8,654 nucleotides of DNA from an uncultured Blautia sp. (GTDB lineage Bacteria; Bacillota; Clostridia; Lachnospirales; Lachnospiraceae): NCBI GenBank assembly GCA_934373235.1, contig CAKROW010000090.1, forward strand, positions 1 to 8,654, read 5' to 3'. The notes under the pieces were generated by a model, which was not told where the DNA came from, searched no databases, and saw nothing but the letters and a program-made list of their open reading frames with translations. Position numbers and translations under genes: made by a program. Shown one piece after another: positions 1 through 6,552 of the stretch (positions within the stretch are counted from its first letter, which is position 1; every line of letters starts with the position of its first letter).

Positions 1-1251
1 CTCATCAACTGTTCCATCGATCACAGGCATTCCCTCTTCAAGATTGTAGGATGGGAATGCAATCCTGTCTTTCTCTGTAAGTCCGTCTGCGATCTCATAT
101 TCGCCCAGGTTCTCATCGTACTGTCCCAGAACCACCTGGCGTTCTTCCAGCTTGTTCTGATCATTGGCAACCCAGACATAAGGACTGTCTGTATCTGCAT
201 CTGCAATAAAATAATCATTCAGCCAGATTCCCATTTTCTTGTCATCCTGGCCTTCATCCATCTCTATGTACACATGCTGTCCCAGCATAAGTCCGTCTGA
301 AGAATCCAGTGTCACATAAAACGGATATGAACTTGAGGTAGTCTGCTCATCACCGTTTCCGCCGGAATATCCCATATCGTTATTATCATTAGAGCTGGAA
401 TTCTCCATATCAACAGATCCCATGGTACCTTTCCAGGTTCTGGTGGAATCTACTCTGGAGCGAATGATCACAGGAGAACCTTCCACAATGGAATCACGGT
501 TCATCTCATTGACCGTCCCCTTTACCCTGTAAGCACCTGTACTTAAAATTGTAATAAAAGCATTACTGCTGTCACTGGAGCCATCTCCGCTGACATCCGA
601 ATATCCACCATCTGTGGTGGTATCATCCACACCGTCTGAAGAATCCCCAGAGGACATCTTGGAGGTATCGATCTTCTGGATCACACCATCAATATCACTT
701 CTCACCTCTGTATTCTGGGTAGCCTGAGAAAGTTTGTCAATCTCAGCCTGCTTGCTCTTCTGGTCATATTCATTTTTCTTCAGGTTCATTTTCTGAGTCT
801 CGATCTCAATCGTATAAGAAAGCTGACTGTCCGCCTTGGCTTTCTTTTTTTCATTTTCCAGAGTGGTGATCTGATCCGATATGCTGATCGCCTCATTCTT
901 CAGGCGGTCCAATGCAAGCTGGGCTTCCTGAAGATCCTGTTGGATACTGCTCAGGTCGTACTGGAAAAGCAACTGTCCCTGCTTCACTTCATCTCCAACT
1001 TTGACCTGGACCTCTTTGACCTTCCGCCCACTCTCAATCTTTACCTGAACTGTCTCCTGTGGCTCTACCACTCCTGCATAACGGTTCTCCACACCGGAAT
1101 CTGATTCTGAGAGAGCACTTATCTTTGTTACATATACGGAATCACTGCCACCTGATGTTCCTGAATGGTTACTGTAAACATACCATCCACCTGTCCCCAG
1201 AGCTGCAACGAGCACCAGGATCCCCATGGCAATTAAAATACGTTTTTTCAT
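1..1251 (-). CDS. HlyD/MacA-family efflux pump membrane-fusion (adaptor) subunit, 3' end cut by window edge
   Basis: This is the adaptor subunit of an export pump, most likely a MacAB/YknXYZ-type ABC exporter. In Firmicutes it is anchored in the membrane and links the permease to the outside. The frame is open from ATG 1251 to the window edge: 417 residues with no stop seen. Residues 1-27 are a basic N-terminus and one hydrophobic segment (signal anchor). Residues 58-97 form the first half of a lipoyl/barrel-sandwich domain (YAGVVEPQETVQVK, then VKVGDEVKQGQLLF). Residues about 98-177 are a charged heptad-like coiled-coil hairpin. Residues 182-195 (EVRSDIDGVIQKID) return to the lipoyl domain. 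Residues 233-276 and 309-330 look like the beta-barrel, and 338-417 the membrane-proximal domain. Two Ser/Asp/Gly-rich loops (198-231 and 282-310) interrupt the fold. The start is supported by AGAGGA at 1257-1262, 5 nt upstream. The ATPase and permease genes should follow beyond the left edge, which is inferred, not seen. Confidence 0.9.
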   Translation of the reverse strand, partial: MKKRILIAMGILVLVAALGTGGWYVYSNHSGTSGGSDSVYVTKISALSESDSGVENRYAGVVEPQETVQVKIESGRKVKEVQVKVGDEVKQGQLLFQYDLSSIQQDLQEAQLALDRLKNEAISISDQITTLENEKKKAKADSQLSYTIEIETQKMNLKKNEYDQKSKQAEIDKLSQATQNTEVRSDIDGVIQKIDTSKMSSGDSSDGVDDTTTDGGYSDVSGDGSSDSSNAFITILSTGAYRVKGTVNEMNRDSIVEGSPVIIRSRVDSTRTWKGTMGSVDMENSSSNDNNDMGYSGGNGDEQTTSSSYPFYVTLDSSDGLMLGQHVYIEMDEGQDDKKMGIWLNDYFIADADTDSPYVWVANDQNKLEERQVVLGQYDENLGEYEIADGLTEKDRIAFPSYNLEEGMPVIDGTVDE

Positions 1252-1280
1252 TTTAATCCTCTTTTCTTATCTGCAGGCTT

Positions 1281-1289
1281 ATTATAGCA
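1281..1289 (-). promoter_or_regulatory. Extended -10 promoter for the membrane-fusion protein gene
   Basis: On the minus strand TGCTATAAT is an extended -10 (TGn plus a consensus TATAAT, the hexamer at 1281-1286). Transcription would start near 1274, giving a leader of about 23 nt that contains the AGAGGA ribosome binding site. No good -35 is present: the hexamer 17 nt upstream is GGAATC. The promoter therefore probably depends on the extended -10, on an activator, or on both. Confidence 0.65.
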
Positions 1290-1347
1290 TTTCCATAATA
1301 ACAGATTCCCGCTTAAAATTAAAGTCTCTGAGCAAATCACTGCATAT

Positions 1348-1364
1348 TTCACAAATTTTTCACT
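1348..1364. promoter_or_regulatory. Candidate operator: TTCACA-N5-TTCACT direct repeat in the divergent control region
   Basis: TTCACA (1348-1353) and TTCACT (1359-1364) are direct repeats with an 11-bp period, one helical turn. A weaker copy, ATCACT, lies at 1336-1341. Direct hexamer repeats with a 5-bp spacer are the usual recognition layout of OmpR/PhoB-family winged-helix response regulators; the PhoP boxes of Bacillus are similar in form. The site lies roughly 75-90 bp upstream of both inferred transcription starts, a position compatible with activation. The surrounding DNA is AT-rich, so chance resemblance is possible. No regulator gene is in the window. Confidence 0.35.
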
Positions 1365-1400
1365 ATTTTTTTATAAAAATCGTATACTTTTGATGCATTT

Positions 1401-1429
1401 TTGACTTTTCAGAGAATATCTGCTAAAAT
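1401..1429 (+). promoter_or_regulatory. Sigma-A-type promoter for the duplicated-domain exported protein gene
   Basis: The -35 hexamer TTGACT (1401-1406) and the -10 hexamer TAAAAT (1424-1429) are separated by exactly 17 nt, and TGC just before the -10 makes it an extended -10. Transcription would start near 1436, giving a leader of about 27 nt before the ATG at 1463. This is the best-matching promoter in the window. Confidence 0.75.
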
Positions 1430-1462
1430 AAGCGAGAATATTTTTTGAAAGGAAAGAACTAC

Positions 1463-2611
1463 ATGAAGACAGTGAAATATCTGCTCACCTTCCTGCTTGT
1501 TGTTCTTGCATCTGCAGCCCTTGTTCTTTCCGGTTCCAGCCAGCCGGAAAAGAAGCTTGTGGAAAAGGCGATCACAAACGATCTGGATCTCCTTAAGAAT
1601 CTGGATTCTGAAACAACACTGGATTACATCTCCTACAGGGAACTGTTTCCCGATGCAGCCGATAATACAGAACTATCCAATGAAGTAACGGAAGTTTTTT
1701 CTCTCTTTTTCCGGAATTTCGATTACGAGATCCGCAGTATTACCATTAACCAGGATCATAACACTGCATCCGCAGATCTTAAACTCACCACACTGGACGC
1801 AGATACATTAGCCCGGGATTTTATGGCAGCACAGTTGAAAAATGAGATAATGGATGCAGCACAGCAGAATACAGAAGAAAAACCGGTTTCTCTTGAACAG
1901 CGTTATCTTACCCTTCACAGTCTTTTGAAAAATAATACCTACAGGGCTGTCCAGGAAGACAGCACCATCACACTTATCAACAAAGGAAGCTCCCAGTCTC
2001 CCAACTGGCAGATCACGCATACAGATACTCTGGAAAATGAACTGGTAGGTGGTCTCATAACCTATCTGTCCGATCCGGACCTTCTTTCTCCGGAATCCAC
2101 ACTTGATATCTATCTGAAAGCCCTTCAGGAAATGGATGTGGAAGAAATGAGCAATTACCTTGGTCTGGAAAGTATATTAAATACTTCCGACAGTGCCAAA
2201 AACGCCATTGCTTCCGCTCTGGTGCAGCAGTTTCACCAGAATTTCAATTATCAGGTCACAGATACTGCCATCAACGGATACCGTGCCAAGGTGGATACAG
2301 AGCTGACCACTTTTGACAGTGATTCTATCCTCTCTCACTATGAGGATGAATTGAATACATATCTTGCTTCTGCGGATGCAGTCATTGACGGAGTTCAGAA
2401 ACGCTATAACCGATCACATCAGCTTCTTCTTGACAGTATCGAAAATAATCAAGCTACAACAACAGTAAAGGCATCTTTTCATCTGGTCAATGATGGAGTA
2501 TCCTGGAAGCTGGAGAATGGCAGCGCAGAGCTTGGTAATGCCATATTCGGTACGCTTACCACTTCTCCCGTTTCTGAGGATCAGGAACCTGAGACAGATG
2601 ATCCATCCTGA
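1463..2611 (+). CDS. Exported or membrane-anchored protein with two tandem copies of an NTF2-like/DUF4878-type domain; function unknown
   Basis: The product has 382 residues. I chose ATG 1463 because AAAGGA at 1448-1453 sits 9 nt upstream; an in-frame TTG at 1445 lies in front of that site. Residues 1-24 are a classic export signal (MKTVKY, then a hydrophobic stretch) ending LVLSGSSQP. This looks like a lipobox in which the invariant Cys is Ser25, so lipidation is not expected. The protein would be cleaved by signal peptidase I or stay as an N-terminal anchor. The rest is an internal duplication, repeat A about 33-203 and repeat B about 213-366. Matching landmarks are FFRNFDYEI (82) with FHQNFNYQV (257), LTTLDADTL (108) with LTTFDSDSI (281), QRYLTLHSLL with KRYNRSHQLL, and NWQI (181) with SWKL (347). 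TLDIYLKALQEMDVEEMSNYL is typical of NTF2-like Firmicute surface proteins. An acidic tail ends the protein. No catalytic residues are evident, so I assign no function. It is transcribed divergently from the pump subunit and may share its regulator. Confidence 0.85.
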   Translation: MKTVKYLLTFLLVVLASAALVLSGSSQPEKKLVEKAITNDLDLLKNLDSETTLDYISYRELFPDAADNTELSNEVTEVFSLFFRNFDYEIRSITINQDHNTASADLKLTTLDADTLARDFMAAQLKNEIMDAAQQNTEEKPVSLEQRYLTLHSLLKNNTYRAVQEDSTITLINKGSSQSPNWQITHTDTLENELVGGLITYLSDPDLLSPESTLDIYLKALQEMDVEEMSNYLGLESILNTSDSAKNAIASALVQQFHQNFNYQVTDTAINGYRAKVDTELTTFDSDSILSHYEDELNTYLASADAVIDGVQKRYNRSHQLLLDSIENNQATTTVKASFHLVNDGVSWKLENGSAELGNAIFGTLTTSPVSEDQEPETDDPS

Positions 2612-2640
2612 CCATCTCTGCTGTGTATTTTCCATAAAGC

Positions 2641-2686
2641 AAACTCCGGATACGAAAGCATGAAACAGCTTCCGTATCCGGAGTTT
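2641..2686. terminator. Bidirectional terminator hairpin between convergent genes
   Basis: A 19-bp inverted repeat (2641-2659 and 2668-2686) encloses an 8-nt loop. The outer 14 pairs are perfect and GC-rich in the middle. The only imperfection (2655/2672) is an A-C mismatch in plus-strand RNA and a U-G wobble in minus-strand RNA. AT-rich, T-containing sequence follows on the plus side (2687-2703); a shorter, interrupted T-rich stretch follows on the minus side. It lies 29 bp after the plus-strand stop and 17 bp after the transporter stop, so it should end both transcription units. Confidence 0.85.
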
Positions 2687-2703
2687 ATCTTATTATATAT
2701 CTT

Positions 2704-3459
2704 TTATATTCCCACTATGATCTTAATAAACAATAGCGCCAGAACCACCAGTATGATCGGGCGTACAATAGCACTTCCATTTTTCATCACCATTCCAGCT
2801 CCCAGATAATGTCCTGCAATGGAAAAAACAGACGCTGCCAGACCAAGTGGAAGCAACACTGCCCCATTTACAAGGAACACCACCAGTGCTGCCATGTTGG
2901 AAGAAAGATTTGCGATCTTCATGGTACCAGAAGCCTTCGCCACACTCATTTTACCCATTCCTGTATACAAAAGCAAAAGAAAAGTTCCCGTGCCAGGTCC
3001 ATAAAATCCATCATAACAGCCTACCACAAGGGAACAGATCCCACAGATCAGCCACTGTTTTTTCCTGGGAATCTCTGTGTCGTTTCCGTCCAGGCTCTTT
3101 TTACGAAGAACATAAAAAGCCACGATCACAAGTACAGGCAGCAGAACGATCTTTAATATTCTGTCACTGGCAAGAAGTGCCACATGAGCTCCGAAAAAAG
3201 AGCCCAGAAGAGCCATGGATATACATGGTAATGCCAGGCCCCAGTCAACAAAACGGTTTTTACACAGTCTTACGGTGGAGATCAGCGTACCTGTAGCAGA
3301 AGACAGCTTATTGGTTGCCACTGCTCCATGTATGGGAACTCCAGCCAGAATATATGCAGGCAGGGAGATCAAGCCTCCCCCACCTGCTACAGAATCTACA
3401 AAACCTGCCAGAAAAACCAGCGGACATACAATAAGAAATGTACTGATTGTCAGTTCCAT
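2704..3459 (-). CDS. TauE/SafE-family (YfcA-like) membrane transporter
   Basis: This is a 251-residue integral membrane protein of the TauE/SafE family (PF01925), whose members move sulfite, sulfoacetate and related small anions or organosulfur compounds, usually outward. Hydrophobicity suggests about seven to eight membrane spans in two pseudo-symmetric halves. Each half opens with the family's glycine-rich signature: GFVDSVAGGGGLISLPA (19-35) followed by HGAVATNKLSS (44-54), and GCYDGFYGPGTGTFLL (147-162) followed by AKASGTMKIANLSSN (174-188). The first signature is very close to that of E. coli YfcA, a typical member of unknown substrate. A basic loop (119-135) separates the halves. The start codon follows the aspS stop by 3 nt, and its ribosome binding site (GGAG) is inside the end of aspS, so translation is probably coupled. 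It is the last gene of the minus-strand array before the terminator. The substrate cannot be read from the sequence. Confidence 0.9.
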   Translation of the reverse strand: MELTISTFLIVCPLVFLAGFVDSVAGGGGLISLPAYILAGVPIHGAVATNKLSSATGTLISTVRLCKNRFVDWGLALPCISMALLGSFFGAHVALLASDRILKIVLLPVLVIVAFYVLRKKSLDGNDTEIPRKKQWLICGICSLVVGCYDGFYGPGTGTFLLLLYTGMGKMSVAKASGTMKIANLSSNMAALVVFLVNGAVLLPLGLAASVFSIAGHYLGAGMVMKNGSAIVRPIILVVLALLFIKIIVGI

Positions 3460-3462
3460 CTA

Positions 3463-5271
3463 TCAGTTCTCCGCTTTTTCTTCTTCCTGAGTCTTATCAA
3501 TATCAAGTCCCAGTTCATGAAGCTGTGCATCACTTACCTGGCTCGGTGACTGCGTCATAAGGCAGGATGCATCTTTTACTTTCGGGAATGCGATAACATC
3601 ACGGATAGTATCTGCCTTGGCCATAAGCATAACCAGTCTGTCAAGGCCATATGCCAGCCCTGCGTGAGGCGGCACACCATATTTGAACGCATCCATAAGG
3701 AATCCAAACTGCTCATATGCGGATTCCTTGGTAAATCCAAGTGCCTCGAACATTTTTTCCTGGATATGGTTCTGATGGATACGTACACTTCCTCCACCGA
3801 TCTCATTACCATTGAGTACGATATCGTAAGCTTTTGCACGAACCTTGCCCGGATCAGTATCAAGTAAAGGAAGATCCTCTTCCATAAGCATGGTAAATGG
3901 ATGGTGCATAGCTGTGTAACGATTCTCCTCCTCACTCCACTCAAGAAGTGGGAACTCGGTTACCCATACAAAACGGAACTCATTTTTGTCAAGCAGATCC
4001 ATCTGTTTTGCAAGCTCAAGACGAAGAGCTCCCAGAACATCATATACCAACTTGGTCTTGTCTGCAGCAAAGAGAAGAAGATCTCCCGGTTTACCATCCA
4101 TAGCTGACACAAGAGCATCCATCTCCTCATCCTTCATAAATTTGGCAAAGGATGACTTTCTTGTTCCATCTTCTGCAATAGCAATATATGCAAGCCCTTT
4201 TGCCCCATAGCCTTTTACAAACTCAACAAGTTTGTCGATCTTCTTTCTCGGCATGGCTCCCTGGCCTTCTGCGTTGATACCACGAACACTTCCACCATTT
4301 GCAAGGGCTCCTGTAAATACACCAAAACCACAGTCTTTTACAATATCGCTGACATCATGAAGTTCCATTCCAAAACGCATATCCGGCTTGTCGGAGCCAA
4401 AACGATCCATGGCTTCCTGCCATGTGATTCTCTGAATCGGAAGTTTCACATCAATATCCAGAACCTCTTTGAACAGGTATGCAAGGAATCTTTCGTTGAC
4501 GTCGATCACATCATCTACATCTACAAAAGAAAGCTCCATATCGATCTGTGTAAACTCCGGCTGACGATCCGCACGAAGATCCTCATCACGGAAACATCTT
4601 GCGATCTGGATATAACGGTCAAATCCGGAGCACATAAGAAGCTGTTTATACAACTGCGGTGACTGAGGAAGTCCGTAAAATGATCCGGGATGTACACGGG
4701 AAGGCACCAGATAATCTCTTGCTCCTTCCGGTGTGCTCTTTCCAAGCATTGGTGTCTCGATCTCCAGAAATCCTTCGTTGGAGAAGAACTGTCTTGTAAG
4801 CATGGCAACCTTGCTCTTCATCATGATATTTCTCTGAAGATCCGGTCTTCTTAAGTCAAGATAACGGTATTTCAGACGGATCTCATCTTTTGTCTTGCTG
4901 TTTTCCTCAATAGGGAAAGGCGGTACATCTGCCTCGGCAAGAACACGGAGGGATTTTACTCTCAGTTCGATCTCGCCTGTTGCAAGATTTTCATTGACAG
5001 CTCCTCCACGTTTCTCAACAATACCTGTAACTGCGATAACAAATTCGCTGCGGAGTTTACCTGCCTTTGCAAAACCTTCCTCATCAATGCTTCCGCTCTC
5101 AAAAATAAGCTGCATGATACCGGAACGGTCACGAAGATCAACAAACACAAGGCCTCCCTTGTTTCTGGCCTTTGCAACCCAGCCCATCAATGTAATTTCT
5201 TTTCCCACCATTTCAGTGGTTACTTCTGCGCAGCGGCATGTTCTGTGCAGTCCCTGCATACTTTCTGCCAT
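3463..5271 (-). CDS. aspS: Aspartyl-tRNA synthetase (bacterial type, class IIb)
   Basis: AspRS activates aspartate with ATP and loads it onto tRNAAsp in the cytoplasm. The 602-residue product aligns end to end with the bacterial enzyme (about 590 residues). It has an N-terminal OB-fold anticodon-binding domain (about 1-110, GWVAKARNKGGLVFVDLRDR at 30-49). Class II motif 1 is around FLEIETPMLGKSTPEGARDY (168-187). Motif 2 is FRDEDLRADRQPEFTQID (227-244). A GAD insertion domain follows (about 290-420), then MHHPFT (455-460), GGGSVRIH (492-499) and motif 3 GLAYGLDRLVML (538-549). The start at 5271 is set by AGGAGG at 5281-5286. The frame stays open for 22 more codons upstream, but that extension would run into hisS and lacks this site. 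One unusual feature is Lys38, at the position of E. coli Leu30, a residue linked to discrimination of tRNAAsp from tRNAAsn. It is cotranscribed with hisS, 13 bp upstream. Confidence 0.98.
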   Translation of the reverse strand: MAESMQGLHRTCRCAEVTTEMVGKEITLMGWVAKARNKGGLVFVDLRDRSGIMQLIFESGSIDEEGFAKAGKLRSEFVIAVTGIVEKRGGAVNENLATGEIELRVKSLRVLAEADVPPFPIEENSKTKDEIRLKYRYLDLRRPDLQRNIMMKSKVAMLTRQFFSNEGFLEIETPMLGKSTPEGARDYLVPSRVHPGSFYGLPQSPQLYKQLLMCSGFDRYIQIARCFRDEDLRADRQPEFTQIDMELSFVDVDDVIDVNERFLAYLFKEVLDIDVKLPIQRITWQEAMDRFGSDKPDMRFGMELHDVSDIVKDCGFGVFTGALANGGSVRGINAEGQGAMPRKKIDKLVEFVKGYGAKGLAYIAIAEDGTRKSSFAKFMKDEEMDALVSAMDGKPGDLLLFAADKTKLVYDVLGALRLELAKQMDLLDKNEFRFVWVTEFPLLEWSEEENRYTAMHHPFTMLMEEDLPLLDTDPGKVRAKAYDIVLNGNEIGGGSVRIHQNHIQEKMFEALGFTKESAYEQFGFLMDAFKYGVPPHAGLAYGLDRLVMLMAKADTIRDVIAFPKVKDASCLMTQSPSQVSDAQLHELGLDIDKTQEEEKAEN

Positions 5272-5280
5272 TTCCTGTTT

Positions 5281-5286
5281 CCTCCT
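5281..5286 (-). promoter_or_regulatory. Ribosome binding site that sets the aspS start
   Basis: AGGAGG, 9 nt before ATG 5271, is a full Shine-Dalgarno match. It overlaps the hisS stop codon (TAG at 5285-5287), so ribosomes finishing hisS end on the aspS entry site. This favours coupled translation of the two synthetases. Confidence 0.85.
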
Positions 5287-6541
5287 AGTCTCTGTCTCTG
5301 AAAAATTCCACAACATCTGTGTAACCATCTGCTGCAAGCTGTTCTTTCTGGAATTTTTTGTTCTTTTTCATAATTGAAATATTGATCTGTGTTCCTGTGC
5401 TTCGTTCCTCACCGGCCTGCTTCAGAATATTCAGAAGCTTATCTGCCGGCATATTTTTCTCAATGAGATATGCTTTTTTACCGTTCTTTGTAGGAATCTC
5501 ATAACCTCTCTCAAGAAGAAGCATAACAATCCTCTCAAATCCAATGGAGAAGCCACATGCACATGTATTATTTCCTGTAAATTTGCCGATCATCTCATCA
5601 TAACGTCCGCCGCCGCCTACACTTCCGCCGAACTCATCCATAGAGATTTCAAAGATCGGGCCGGTATAATAAGACATTCCACGGACCAGTGTAGGATCAA
5701 AGGACATTTTGAAATCAGCTTTCCTTGCAGCCTCGACTGTGGAAATAATAATTTCAAGGTCCTCGGCGATACCTGCATCCAGAGCATCTCCCAGTTTTTC
5801 CTTAATGTAACGGACACCCTCGATATCATTGGTGATCTCACGGAAAAGTCCGAGATAAGTATCAATACTCTCTTTTGCAAAGCCCTCTTTCTCCAGTTCC
5901 TCTGCAACACCCTCAAGACCGATCTTATCCATCTTGTCAAGAATGATGAAAACAGTATCAAAGCTTTCTTTAGGAAATCCGCTGTACTGCGCCATTGCTT
6001 TCAGGATTCTCCTGTCATTGATACGGATCGTGAAATTATGGAAATCCAATTTTCCAAGAAGGGTTGTGGTAGCAAGTACCAGCTCGATCTCAGCAAGATA
6101 TGTCGGCTCTCCCAGGATATCAATATCGCACTGCATAAACTGACGGAAACGGCCTCTCTGCGGACGGTCAGCTCTCCATACATTTCCCATCTGAAGTGCT
6201 TTGAAAGGAGCCGGCAGCTCATTGGCATTGTTGGAATAATATCTGGAAAGAGGTACTGTCAGATCATAGCGAAGTCCGGAGTCCACTAAATCGGACTCGG
6301 TTTCTGCTGTGTCCAGTTTCAGTTTCTCTCCTCTTTTCAGGATCTTAAAGATCAGCTTCTCATTCTCACCGCCCTGCTTGCTGCAGAGGTTCTCAATATG
6401 TTCTACACACGGCGTCTCAATGGCAGAAAATCCAAATGTCCCATAAGTCTCCCTGATCATATTCATCACATAATTACGGATTGCCATTTCCTTTGGTAAA
6501 ATGTCTTTCATACCGGTAACCGGTTTTTTCTTTAATGCCAT
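5285..6541 (-). CDS. hisS: Histidyl-tRNA synthetase, with archaeal/eukaryotic-like signature motifs
   Basis: HisRS activates histidine and charges tRNAHis in the cytoplasm. The 418-residue product has the normal bacterial length. It shows the class IIa core: VTGMKDILP (8-16), a motif 2 region with VWRADRPQRGRFRQF (121-135), the histidine-binding HisA motif LVRGMSYYTG (285-294) and motif 3 GFSIGFERIVML (330-341). A rather short C-terminal anticodon-binding domain follows (about 350-418). Several signatures differ from Bacillus and E. coli HisRS: LRYDLTVPLSR (90-100) stands where those have LRPEGT, and QCDIDILG (137-144) replaces the FGVEAIG-like segment. These resemble the archaeal, eukaryotic and alphaproteobacterial enzymes. 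ATG 6541 follows AGGAGG (6547-6552) by 5 nt. It lies between the HD-GYP gene (11-bp gap) and aspS (13-bp gap), leaving no room for a T-box leader. Confidence 0.97.
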   Translation of the reverse strand: MALKKKPVTGMKDILPKEMAIRNYVMNMIRETYGTFGFSAIETPCVEHIENLCSKQGGENEKLIFKILKRGEKLKLDTAETESDLVDSGLRYDLTVPLSRYYSNNANELPAPFKALQMGNVWRADRPQRGRFRQFMQCDIDILGEPTYLAEIELVLATTTLLGKLDFHNFTIRINDRRILKAMAQYSGFPKESFDTVFIILDKMDKIGLEGVAEELEKEGFAKESIDTYLGLFREITNDIEGVRYIKEKLGDALDAGIAEDLEIIISTVEAARKADFKMSFDPTLVRGMSYYTGPIFEISMDEFGGSVGGGGRYDEMIGKFTGNNTCACGFSIGFERIVMLLLERGYEIPTKNGKKAYLIEKNMPADKLLNILKQAGEERSTGTQINISIMKKNKKFQKEQLAADGYTDVVEFFRDRD

Positions 6542-6552
6542 GTTTTCCTCCT

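Noticed and set aside
1382..1388. GTATAC palindrome in the divergent region as an operator
   Set aside because: It is too short and lacks extended symmetry; expected by chance in AT-rich DNA.
1445..1462. TTG start for the plus-strand exported protein
   Set aside because: The TTG lies in front of the AAAGGA ribosome binding site that serves ATG 1463, and the added residues (MKGKNY) do not improve the signal peptide.
2847..3296. 149-codon plus-strand open frame opposite the transporter gene
   Set aside because: It is antisense to a clear membrane protein gene, with a random-looking composition; several shorter overlapping plus frames here have the same explanation.
5272..5337. Upstream 22-codon extension of aspS
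   Set aside because: The frame is open, but the extension would overlap hisS by 53 bp, resembles no AspRS N-terminus, and bypasses the AGGAGG that precedes ATG 5271.
4895..5377. 160-codon plus-strand open frame opposite aspS and the end of hisS
   Set aside because: It is a shadow of the real genes: low-complexity Ser/Arg/Phe composition, no plausible ribosome binding site, no recognisable domain.
6001..6228. Short minus-strand frames inside hisS and aspS as possible nested genes
   Set aside because: They are out-of-frame products of conserved coding sequence, with no start signals and no family resemblance.
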